Shown here: positions 43,649 to 51,473 of the stretch, piece by piece
Numbering within the stretch: position 1 is the stretch's first letter
Layout of the letters: every line of letters begins with the position of its first letter
Assembly: GCF_002736205.1 (NCBI RefSeq)
Contig: NZ_CP024091.1
Coordinates: 434,001 to 498,000, forward strand
DNA length: 64,000 nt
DNA from: Pedobacter ginsengisoli
GTDB lineage: Bacteria; Bacteroidota; Bacteroidia; Sphingobacteriales; Sphingobacteriaceae
Reading direction: 5' to 3'
Translations under genes and position numbers: made by a program
The notes under the pieces: model-generated
The model's input: the letters and a program-made list of their open reading frames with translations, nothing else
The model's database searches: none
What the model was told of the DNA's origin: nothing

Positions 43649-44551
43649 ATGAATAAAGAAGATCTATTGCATCTTGAGAAGCTAATGAATTTTTTAGCGG
43701 GTAATTTTCTAAAGAAGAAGACATGGAAAGACGTCTCAAAGTCTGAATGGGCTTATATTGTTGAAGAATTAAATGGGTTGTTACAAGATCGTAACAGAAA
43801 ACAAAAAGTAAGAAAAGAAACCGATTTATTTGGAGCAAATTACTTGTATGAACATCTTATTATTAACAAACTAAAAGCTTATGAAAATCGGAAAGATCTA
43901 ACAGGCTCAAGCAAACCGAACCTTAGTAAATTAAGTCGGATAGTGCAGCTGTTGGGCTATGATAACTATATCGATTTTATTAATTCGCACAATGAGGCAT
44001 TTAGTTTTAACGATTTAAAAATTGATATCCCTAAGGTTACCGTTAACTATAAGTTGTTGGATGAATTGGTGGGATTGTGGTATTCTTTTAATCGTAATTT
44101 GCCTGATAACCCAGAAGAGATCAATGAAGAAAGAATCTGGCGCTCGTCAGTTGAAATTTATAAGTCAGAATCATCAGGCGAATATTTCATAGAAAGAAGT
44201 GGGGGAGATAATCATAAGTATTATGGAAAAGTAACTTCTTATGCTGATTACATCTTCATCATCATGAATAGTAATACTTTTATCAGACAGCGGCATTTTA
44301 TTTCACGTTTAAAAGATATTAACGAGAAATTAAAGCAGCCAGACTATAGGATAGAGGAAATGCATTTTATTAGTACTTGCATTAGTTTTAATCAGGAGCC
44401 GATAGCCTTATTTGAAATTTTTCAAAAAGCATCCAGTACAAAAAACTACGTTGCGGATTCTATAAGTTTTCCGATAGAAAGCGAAGAACTCCCGGCAACT
44501 GTTGTTGCTTATTTAAAAGATACTGAAAGGAATCGCATTAATTATAAGTAG
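43649..44551 (+). CDS. Hypothetical protein, about 300 residues
   Basis: I chose the ATG at 43649 (MNKEDLLHLEKLMNFLAGNF), which begins the first amphipathic helix; upstream in-frame starts give a hydrophobic lead that runs through the promoter region. No family is recognised. The N-terminal 120 residues are helical and basic (NRKQKVRKETDLFGANYLYE, YENRKDLTGSSKPNLSKLSR) and resemble a DNA-binding or adaptor region; the C-terminal 170 residues are mixed alpha/beta (YFIERSGGDNHKYYGKVTSY). No signal peptide is present. Confidence 0.75.
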   Translation: MNKEDLLHLEKLMNFLAGNFLKKKTWKDVSKSEWAYIVEELNGLLQDRNRKQKVRKETDLFGANYLYEHLIINKLKAYENRKDLTGSSKPNLSKLSRIVQLLGYDNYIDFINSHNEAFSFNDLKIDIPKVTVNYKLLDELVGLWYSFNRNLPDNPEEINEERIWRSSVEIYKSESSGEYFIERSGGDNHKYYGKVTSYADYIFIIMNSNTFIRQRHFISRLKDINEKLKQPDYRIEEMHFISTCISFNQEPIALFEIFQKASSTKNYVADSISFPIESEELPATVVAYLKDTERNRINYK

Positions 44552-44586
44552 TTTAAACATAAGTAATTATTGCTTGTTTATAATGT

Positions 44587-44850
44587 ATGGAAAATGTAAT
44601 TCAAAAGGAGTGGGATATTGTTGAGAACAAACTTCACAAAATATTAATATTTAAGGATTTCCAGGAAGCTTTCGCTTTCATGGTTAAGGTGGCATTTGTA
44701 GCAGAAAAGAATAATCATCACCCAAAATGGTGTAATGAATGGAATAAACTGGAATTTTGGCTAAGTACTCATGATGCAGGTGATACCATTACTGAAAAAG
44801 ATAGAAACCTTGCTAAGCAAATTGATGAGCTGTTAAATTTTCAGACCTAG
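44587..44850 (+). CDS. phhB: Pterin-4a-carbinolamine dehydratase (DCoH/PhhB)
   Basis: The enzyme dehydrates 4a-hydroxytetrahydrobiopterin, which recycles the cofactor of aromatic amino-acid hydroxylases. The catalytic histidines are in EKNNHHPKW (His44, His45) and LSTHDAGDTITEKD (His62). The 87-residue length is that of the short bacterial form. No phenylalanine hydroxylase gene is in the window. Confidence 0.93.
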   Translation: MENVIQKEWDIVENKLHKILIFKDFQEAFAFMVKVAFVAEKNNHHPKWCNEWNKLEFWLSTHDAGDTITEKDRNLAKQIDELLNFQT

Positions 44851-44917
44851 TTATAAATAGCTAAAATTTTAGCAAATGATCTGATTATTTAGTATATTAG
44901 TATATCAAAAGTTTTTT

Positions 44918-45118
44918 ATGAAAAAGCAGGGTGTTGCCGCTCTGAATGAGACGGTTCAAACAATAAAAGACGAAGTGATTCTGACTACAGAAAGAGATAT
45001 CGAAACATTCTTTAATGCTTTGATGTATCCTCCTGATCCATTAAAAGATTTCTCAAAACTGGCAGATTATTATGAGCAGATTCTTCATCAGGTTCATAAG
45101 AATTTGGTTATCAGATAA
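44918..45118 (+). CDS. Small hypothetical protein, 66 residues, TacA-like C-terminal motif
   Basis: No family can be named with certainty. The stretch LTTERDIETFFNALMYPPDP resembles the toxin-neutralising tail of DUF1778/TacA antitoxins (LSxRDxxxFxxALxxPPxP). The N-terminal ribbon-helix-helix of those proteins is not evident; the first 20 residues (MKKQGVAALNETVQTIKDEV) are short. No acetyltransferase toxin gene is adjacent. It may be a remnant or a stand-alone small protein. Confidence 0.6.
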   Translation: MKKQGVAALNETVQTIKDEVILTTERDIETFFNALMYPPDPLKDFSKLADYYEQILHQVHKNLVIR

Positions 45119-45151
45119 GGCCAGATTATTCTCGTTTTTTAAAAAAATACT

Positions 45152-45280
45152 TACATTTGTTGTGTAAACGAATAATTACTCCATGTAATATCCAATAAAC
45201 AGAAGCAATAACTCTTTCTTTTTTGCTTAAGTGCTACGCAAACCACTAGTGTTTGTTGCGCAATCTTGTGTTCCACACAA
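45152..45280 (+). promoter_or_regulatory. Promoter-like box and structured leader of the ABC-F gene
   Basis: TACATTTG (45152-45159) is a -7-type box, which would give a leader of about 150 bases before the ATG at 45319. Two hairpins lie in it: 45237-45260 (CGCAA...CACTAGTG...TTGCG) and 45266-45280 (TTGTGT TCC ACACAA). TTGCGCAA at 45256-45263 could form another pairing, so the structures compete. Resistance-type ABC-F genes are often controlled by such leaders. No -33 TTG was found. Confidence 0.4.
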
Positions 45281-45318
45281 TTAATTCTTATTCTTTTACT
45301 TATTATCAATAATGCTTC

Positions 45319-46908
45319 ATGAGTATTGTCGTTAAACAACTTTCTTATATTCATTCCAATAGGGAATGCTTATTTCGTAATATTAATTTCTCGGTTTCTA
45401 AAGGACAAAAGATTGCCCTGATAGGCAGCAACGGTTCTGGGAAATCGACTTTATTAAGGATCCTTGCAAATCGGATTGCACCAGCCACCGGCGATGTCTC
45501 ATCAACAAGTAAGCCTTTTTATGTTCCTCAGCATTTTGGTCAGTACGATAATTTAACCGTTGCCCAGGCGCTGGATATTGATAGTAAAATGAAAGCATTG
45601 CAGGCAATACTTAATGGTGATGCTTCTTTAGCAAATTTTACCCAATTAGATGACGATTGGAATATTGAAGAAAAAGCATTGACCTCACTTAGATTATGGG
45701 GCATGCAGCATATTGAACTAGCCCAGTTAATAAAAACCCTTAGTGGAGGAGAGAAAACCAAAGTATTTTTAGCGGGTATAACCATTCATTCTCCTTCTGT
45801 CATACTTTTTGACGAACCTTCTAATCATCTTGACAGAGATGGCCGGGAACAATTAAACAACTTTATACAAAGCAGCAAAGCAACAATTATTGTAGTAAGC
45901 CATGATAGAACTTTACTTAACCTTTTGGATTCTACTTTTGAATTAAACCAAAATGGGTTAGATGTTTATGGAGGGAATTATGAGTTCTATAAATTGCAAA
46001 AAGAAGAAAAGCTGACAGCTTTGGAAGCGCAGGCTGATCATAAGGAGAAGGCATTACGGCAAGCCATGCAAGTTGCCAAAGAAGCAGCAGAGCGCAAGCA
46101 AAAAGAGAATTCGAGAGGGAATAGAAAACAGTTAAAGGAAGGCGTTCCCAGGATTTTTATGAATACAATTAAAAACAAATCAGAGCAAAGTACAGCTAAG
46201 CTGCAGGAAGTTCATTCTGATAAAGTTAATGGCATTTTACATAACCTTCAGCAGCTTAAACAACAATTGCCCGAGGTAAAGGAATTGAAAATGATTTTTG
46301 AAAATTCAAATCTCCACACCGGAAAAATATTGATAACAGCTCAGGATATAAATTTTGGCTACTGTTCAAAATATTTATGGGAAAATCCGTTGAGTTTTCA
46401 GATCAGAAGTGGAGAAAGAATAGCTATAGTCGGTAAAAACGGGTCGGGAAAAACAACACTATTGAAGTTGATAATGGGTACGATAAAACCATCAGTAGGG
46501 GCATTAAATACAGCCGATTTTAAGCATCTTTATATTGATCAGGAATATTCACTGTTAAATAATGAGCTAACCCTGTTCCAGCAGGTACAGGAATTTAACG
46601 AACAACATTTGCCAGAATATCGTCTTAAAACAATGTTACACCAATTCCTTTTTAAACAGGATATGTGGAATAAACCTTCCGCTCAACTAAGCGGAGGCGA
46701 AAAGATCAAATTGATATTTTGTTGCCTAATGATAAGCAACAGTTCCCCCGAACTTATTATACTGGATGAACCTACTAATAACCTGGATGTTCAAAGTTTA
46801 GAGGTCATAACCTCAGCAATAAAAGATTACAAAGGAACTTTGCTGGTTATCTCTCACGACGAGTATTTCATTAATGAAATAGGCGTAAATGAAAGGATAG
46901 TGCTTTAG
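45319..46908 (+). CDS. ABC-F family ATPase, antibiotic-resistance/ribosome-protection type
   Basis: ABC-F proteins have two fused ATPase domains, no membrane part, and bind the ribosome. Domain 1 has GSNGSGKST, LSGGEKTKVFLAG and ILFDEPSNHLD. Domain 2 has GKNGSGKTT, LSGGEKIKLIF and LIILDEPTNNLD. Both sites look complete. The linker (about 225-310, KEAAERKQKENSRGNRKQLK) is the charged helical hairpin that reaches into the ribosome. Length 529 aa. The structured leader suggests induction by an antibiotic. Its stop codon overlaps that of the converging DUF6265 gene by 4 bases. Which drug, if any, is not evident. Confidence 0.88.
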   Translation: MSIVVKQLSYIHSNRECLFRNINFSVSKGQKIALIGSNGSGKSTLLRILANRIAPATGDVSSTSKPFYVPQHFGQYDNLTVAQALDIDSKMKALQAILNGDASLANFTQLDDDWNIEEKALTSLRLWGMQHIELAQLIKTLSGGEKTKVFLAGITIHSPSVILFDEPSNHLDRDGREQLNNFIQSSKATIIVVSHDRTLLNLLDSTFELNQNGLDVYGGNYEFYKLQKEEKLTALEAQADHKEKALRQAMQVAKEAAERKQKENSRGNRKQLKEGVPRIFMNTIKNKSEQSTAKLQEVHSDKVNGILHNLQQLKQQLPEVKELKMIFENSNLHTGKILITAQDINFGYCSKYLWENPLSFQIRSGERIAIVGKNGSGKTTLLKLIMGTIKPSVGALNTADFKHLYIDQEYSLLNNELTLFQQVQEFNEQHLPEYRLKTMLHQFLFKQDMWNKPSAQLSGGEKIKLIFCCLMISNSSPELIILDEPTNNLDVQSLEVITSAIKDYKGTLLVISHDEYFINEIGVNERIVL

Positions 46909-47411
46909 TTTTTTGTGCGGTTAAACACAAAAAGATCTTTGAACACCCATTTGCCATCTTGAAGATTGCCTCTGGCAATTACAAATTGGTTGGCTGAACG
47001 TTTTTCATATAGAATACGTAAGCTTTCACCCTCTTTTTGAAAGATAGCACGGTCTTTACTTGCTTCTACAAAGTTGTAACGATCGTGTTTATCTTTCTCT
47101 TCCAGGCCCAGAAGACCTGGTTTAAAATGTTTTACCATAGAAACCAATCCCTGTTCTGTTTGCTCATAGGCTAATATCTCATAAAGATCAGCTTTACCGG
47201 CTTTCATCATTCGCATAAAGCCTAGTATGTTTTCACCTTCTGGTTGTAACCAAACGCCTTCAATCGACTGGCCTTCAGGGGTGATAGCTTTCCAATGGCC
47301 CTGAATAAAAGATACATCAGCAACTGAGCCACCTTTAGGTTCAGTTTGGGCTTGTGTTTTTGGTAAAAAACAAATAAAAAAAAGTAAAAGAAGTGTGTAA
47401 GAGTGTCTCAT
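46905..47411 (-). CDS. Exported DUF6265 family protein
   Basis: A signal peptide (YTLLLLFFICFLPKTQAQ) leads into a 145-residue lipocalin-like beta domain. The pattern FIQGHWKAITPEGQSIEGVW, FMRMMKAGKADLYEILAYEQ and LRILYEKRSANQFVI is typical of DUF6265 proteins (often with GxW near the start). It is probably periplasmic. No function is known for the family. It forms a convergent pair with the ABC-F gene with a 4-base overlap at the stops. Confidence 0.78.
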   Translation of the reverse strand: MRHSYTLLLLFFICFLPKTQAQTEPKGGSVADVSFIQGHWKAITPEGQSIEGVWLQPEGENILGFMRMMKAGKADLYEILAYEQTEQGLVSMVKHFKPGLLGLEEKDKHDRYNFVEASKDRAIFQKEGESLRILYEKRSANQFVIARGNLQDGKWVFKDLFVFNRTKN

Positions 47412-47453
47412 AGCAATTTAATGGTTTAAGCAACTTAAATATACATATTCATT

Positions 47454-47762
47454 TCAATTACCTGCAGAATTTGGTAATAATGACAAATACAATGAAACAA
47501 GATTTTCCCACTCTTTTTCCAGTGAAATATTTGGACGGGATTGGCCCGCCCTGTTATACCAATAATCTGCATTCCAAATGTCTCCTTCTTTACGGTGCAG
47601 ATAGGCGTGTACATGGGCCGCTTGTTTATTGTTTAGATGGTCAATTAAATCGTGCGCTTTTTTCCAGTTTCCCTTTCCATCATACCAAAGTGCCTGCAAA
47701 TGTTCGGGCAAGTTTAGTGGTAACTCACTCTTTAAGGTATCTTTAAAATATTGAATATCCAT
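47454..47762 (-). CDS. Hypothetical protein, 102 residues
   Basis: I recognise no named domain. The protein is cytosolic by appearance, helical and rich in Trp, His and Asn (QALWYDGKGNWKKAHDLIDH, KEGDIWNADYWYNRAGQSRP). The WKKAHDLI...HRKEGDxWNAxYWYxRAG pattern resembles a TPR-like helical pair. It lies 19 bases after the PhnA gene stop on the same strand, so it probably belongs to that unit. Confidence 0.75.
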   Translation of the reverse strand: MDIQYFKDTLKSELPLNLPEHLQALWYDGKGNWKKAHDLIDHLNNKQAAHVHAYLHRKEGDIWNADYWYNRAGQSRPNISLEKEWENLVSLYLSLLPNSAGN

Positions 47763-47781
47763 CTTAATTTATCAAAACAAA

Positions 47782-48363
47782 TTAGCTTTGTTTTCGAACA
47801 TATTTGGTAAGGATAACAATCAGCTGGCCCTCAACCCGGCCTTCAATTTGCTCCTTGTTATCATCAACTAGTTTAATGTTTTTTACCACAGTTCCAAGTT
47901 TTGCACTTAGGCTCGATCCTTTAACATCTAATGTTTTTATAATGACAACGGTATCACCATTTTCCAATATATTGTTGTTTGAATCTCTATGAAACTCTAC
48001 AGTTGAATCGTTCTCATGATCACCGGTTGCTTTTGCCCAGGCCAATGTTTCATCATCAAGATATATCATATCCAGATTGTCAATTGCCCAGCTTTCTTGT
48101 CTTAATCTGTTAAGCATACGCCAGCTCACAACCTGCACTCCCGGAACCTCGCTCCACATGCTCCCGGTAAGGCATTGCCAGTGTTTGCTATCCAATACTT
48201 CTTTTTTTTCAATCTGGGCCAGGCACTTTCCACAGGCTACCACACATTCTTCGGCTGTGTTTTGAGTTTGTGGTGGCACTTCATAAATACTCAGATTGTC
48301 TTCAGATCCACATAATTCGCACTTATTTTCGCTTCTTTCAAATAGTTGTTCTTCCAGTTTCAT
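47782..48363 (-). CDS. PhnA-domain protein (YjdM-like)
   Basis: I chose the ATG at 48363 (MKLEEQLFERSENKCELCGS) as the family start; an upstream in-frame Met adds five odd residues. The N-terminal zinc-ribbon has CELCGS and CVVACGKC. The C-terminal PhnA domain has DGDTVVIIKTLDVKGSS-like sequence (ENGDTVVIIKTLDVKGSSLS) and an SH3-like ending. Despite the name, the family is not shown to cleave phosphonates. Length (193 aa) fits the longer Bacteroidota form with a middle insert. Confidence 0.88.
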   Translation of the reverse strand: MKLEEQLFERSENKCELCGSEDNLSIYEVPPQTQNTAEECVVACGKCLAQIEKKEVLDSKHWQCLTGSMWSEVPGVQVVSWRMLNRLRQESWAIDNLDMIYLDDETLAWAKATGDHENDSTVEFHRDSNNNILENGDTVVIIKTLDVKGSSLSAKLGTVVKNIKLVDDNKEQIEGRVEGQLIVILTKYVRKQS

Positions 48364-48425
48364 ACTAATTATATACAAAACACGAAGATACTAATTTTAA
48401 GTTTAAGCAATCTTTGATGCAATTG

Positions 48426-51287
48426 TTAATTATAGAGGCCTTCTATCTTACTAAGGGCTATTGTTTTTGATGGATTGAAGGCAGATCCTGCCATATATTT
48501 TTTCAGGCTGTACAACAATTGTTTGGCCTCCGGGCGATTGTCTTGTTCCGAAAGCAGGTCTATTGAAGAAACTATCAGTTTTCCTTTCCCAACTTTGCAT
48601 TCAAAAACTAGTCCAAGTGGATTTGCTGTTACCCAATCATCTATTACCCTTATAATAGGGTCTATTTGCGGCGCAACGGCACTAAGTTTTACAGCACTTG
48701 AATGTGTTATTGCATCCCACCATTGCCAATTGCTATGGTATTGGGCAGGGAAGTCTGCCAATGCAGGGTGTTTTGGATTACATAGAATACCCAGAGTGGT
48801 AGGTGGCTGTTTTCGTGTCCAGGCAGTATTCCAGAATATTGAAGAGAATCCAATCTTTATGTCTCCTCCCATCTCTGGTTTAACTGCACCTTTTTTTAAG
48901 GTAAGCAACACATCTTTACCATTGTTAAGTGCTTCAATAGCCTCTGTGCTTAAAGTTTGAGTAACCAGAATATCTTTGCCGGTTTCCGGTAAGGTTTCGG
49001 GGTACACGAATATATCCCATTGGTTTTCATAACTTCCAACACTCACGGTTAAAATGAGGCGCTGGGCTTTGTTAATAGATTTAAGCGGTTGCTTTATTGT
49101 CCCCAATTTTATGGCATTTCCCAATGGAATAGACTCACTGTTAAAATTTCCGGTAAACAATTTACTGCCATTCTCTGCTTGGATGTTCCAGTTTATAGTT
49201 GCCTTTTGAATTGGTCCGTTTCCAAAATTTGCTATTTCCAAAGGAACAACCAGTTCTTCATTATTGGTGTAATTCATTTTTGGTAATCTGGCTAAAGGCA
49301 CAACAGAGTTGCAGAATTTACTGTATTCATCGGCTGTTACATAACCTTTTGCTTCCCAAAACGGATCAAGAACACCAACCAATGCTGTTCCTTGTCCAGG
49401 GAAATCATTTAAACCCAGTAGCTGAAATCCAGCAAATCCGGGCGTACGCAGTGCGGCTTCAATATCTGCTTTATAGCACAGTACCTGAAGTTTTCCAGAT
49501 GCCATAACAAAACTATCTGCAAGTTTTGACATGCCATTCTCCTTTAGCTTTTCCTGAAATATCTCGAAGTTCTTGGCTTTTAATATACCATCATATTTCT
49601 TGATTTCTTTAAAATTTGGATACACACACCATTGTCCAATTTCATGACTAACGGTAGGCTGTTTCCATTTAGAGATGATGCCTGACCAATCATAATCCGA
49701 CCTTGGGGCTTCCTTATTTATGATGCTGTTAAGTCCGGCTCCCCAGCCTTGAATTCTTGGATCGGGAGTGTTGTTAAAATCACTTGCTTCAACCACTGGC
49801 CAGCCGGCTGCGGTTGTATAAAGTCTCCTTTTATCTTTTGCTTTCCAGTAGTTAACGAACTCTGTTAAATAATTTACCATATTCTTTCCACCTGGTTCAT
49901 TTCCATAGGTCATCATAACAAATGAGGGGTGGTTGCCATATGCCCTTATCATTCTTTCACTTTCTTCATAAATATATTTATCCAGAGGTTTTCCATCCCC
50001 AATTACAGCTCCCTTTTCTCCATTTGCCCAGGCAGAACATTCTGCCTGAATAAAGATACCCAATCTATCTGCGGCTGTAAATGCAGCTTCAGGAGGGCAC
50101 CATGAATGAAATCTTACATGATTTAAGCCGTGCTGTTTAACCGTTTTTAAAATCTTTGTCCACGATTCAACATCTGTTGGTGGATAACCTGTTTTAGGAA
50201 ATGAAGCGCAATCCAGTGTTCCTCTTAAAAAAATAAGGTTGTCATTTATAGTCAATTGTGTGCCTTTCGCCTTAAAATCACGCATACCAAATCCTACTTG
50301 CCTAACATCTGCATCCTTCGAGCCTGTTTGATTCAGGGTTACACTCATATTGTACAAATCAGGATTAAATTCATTCCATAGCAAAGGAGAGTTACCCATA
50401 GGGTAGGTCATTTCTATCACTTGTGAATTTCCTTCAGACACTAGTTTCTTCGTTAGTGGTTTTAATTTTTCGGCGGCTGATTTATTAGCCGAGGCCATTA
50501 AGGTTACAGATGCATCATTTTTAGTACCTGTTGTATTGGCAATTTGAATTTTCACCAAAACCTGCTTTTTGTAGATATCAGGATATAGTTGAACATCAGA
50601 AATAAAAACTTTTGGTTTAGCCCTTAAACTTAACTCTCCAATCATACCATTCCAGTTGGTTTGGGTGTGGTCGGTAACACTGTGGGCATTGTCGCCCATA
50701 TTAATATCTTTTATCTTGTTATCAACCCTTATAGTTAAGCGATGCATACCTGCTGTTAATTTGCTGCCAATATCAAATAACTGAGCTGTTCCAAGGCTGT
50801 TTTCCATACCTATCTTTATATCATCAACCCATACTGTTGTTTCCCAATGGCTTCTTTCAATAAAAAGCTGCAGGTGCTTTCCATTCCATGATTCTGGAAT
50901 GTTTAGTGTTTTCTGGTACCATGCGGCACCCCTGTAGTATTTATTTGGTTGTAGCCAGAAAGGAATTTTGATATTTCCTGGCTTACGATATTTTGCAAAT
51001 TCATCACTTTTAAACCACGACATATCTAAAATATCTCCCGCCCATGGTGTATGTATTCCAATTTCATCTCCTTTTCCATTTGTGGCCATTGATCCGGGTA
51101 AACTAATTTGCTGAGCTAACTTATGGGTATACCATTTGTCAGAAATGCCCTTATCTAGTGAGTCTATCTGAAAAGACCATGTTCCTGCAAGATCAATACG
51201 ATCTTTTTTTGATTGACTTAAAGCAGTGATAGTTAGAAATAAAAAAAGGAATAAGGCAAAATGAAGTTTCTGAAAAAATCTTTTCAT
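48426..51287 (-). CDS. Exported glycoside hydrolase family 2 enzyme
   Basis: A signal peptide (ALFLFLFLTITALSQS) is followed by a sugar-binding jelly-roll (YRGAAWYQKTLNIPESWNGK, HWETTVWVDDIKIG), an immunoglobulin-like domain, and a TIM barrel (NHVRFHSWCPPEAAFTAADR). The acid/base is Glu461 in YGNEPGG; the likely nucleophile is Glu548 in TVSHEIGQW. About 300 C-terminal residues form further beta domains. GH2 includes beta-galactosidases, glucuronidases and mannosidases; the specificity is not evident. Length 953 aa. The gene stands alone, without a SusCD pair. Confidence 0.88.
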   Translation of the reverse strand: MKRFFQKLHFALFLFLFLTITALSQSKKDRIDLAGTWSFQIDSLDKGISDKWYTHKLAQQISLPGSMATNGKGDEIGIHTPWAGDILDMSWFKSDEFAKYRKPGNIKIPFWLQPNKYYRGAAWYQKTLNIPESWNGKHLQLFIERSHWETTVWVDDIKIGMENSLGTAQLFDIGSKLTAGMHRLTIRVDNKIKDINMGDNAHSVTDHTQTNWNGMIGELSLRAKPKVFISDVQLYPDIYKKQVLVKIQIANTTGTKNDASVTLMASANKSAAEKLKPLTKKLVSEGNSQVIEMTYPMGNSPLLWNEFNPDLYNMSVTLNQTGSKDADVRQVGFGMRDFKAKGTQLTINDNLIFLRGTLDCASFPKTGYPPTDVESWTKILKTVKQHGLNHVRFHSWCPPEAAFTAADRLGIFIQAECSAWANGEKGAVIGDGKPLDKYIYEESERMIRAYGNHPSFVMMTYGNEPGGKNMVNYLTEFVNYWKAKDKRRLYTTAAGWPVVEASDFNNTPDPRIQGWGAGLNSIINKEAPRSDYDWSGIISKWKQPTVSHEIGQWCVYPNFKEIKKYDGILKAKNFEIFQEKLKENGMSKLADSFVMASGKLQVLCYKADIEAALRTPGFAGFQLLGLNDFPGQGTALVGVLDPFWEAKGYVTADEYSKFCNSVVPLARLPKMNYTNNEELVVPLEIANFGNGPIQKATINWNIQAENGSKLFTGNFNSESIPLGNAIKLGTIKQPLKSINKAQRLILTVSVGSYENQWDIFVYPETLPETGKDILVTQTLSTEAIEALNNGKDVLLTLKKGAVKPEMGGDIKIGFSSIFWNTAWTRKQPPTTLGILCNPKHPALADFPAQYHSNWQWWDAITHSSAVKLSAVAPQIDPIIRVIDDWVTANPLGLVFECKVGKGKLIVSSIDLLSEQDNRPEAKQLLYSLKKYMAGSAFNPSKTIALSKIEGLYN

Positions 51288-51400
51288 AATAAAATCGGGT
51301 CTGGTTTGGGTGACCTAAAGTTTGGTATTTTATTAGAAACTAAAATGGATTAATAATTAAAAAAGATGGATTATTTTCCCAGATCAAATTATGTCCATAT

Positions 51401-51453
51401 TCAAAAAGAAGAAAGGCCAATTTGTATTACAAATTGGCCTTTCTTCTTTTTGA
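51401..51453 (-). terminator. Terminator of the YbiT-like gene, perfect 25-bp stem
   Basis: The arms at 51401-51425 and 51429-51453 are exact complements (AAAAAGAAGAAAGGCC core) with a 3-base loop. The A-rich and T-rich outer parts give U-tracts. It lies 21 bases after the stop of the minus-strand ABC-F gene and upstream of the GH2 gene. Confidence 0.85.
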
Positions 51454-51473
51454 AACGAAACAAACAGGTTTCT

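Noticed and set aside
45183..45188. ATG TAA start-stop pair in the ABC-F leader as a regulatory minimal ORF
   Set aside because: One short word can occur by chance and nothing around it marks a ribosome site; kept only as a side note.
45151..45354. Minus-strand frame of 67 codons over the ABC-F leader
   Set aside because: It runs antisense to the start of the ABC-F gene and its leader hairpins; composition is unlike a protein of this genome, with no promoter or family.
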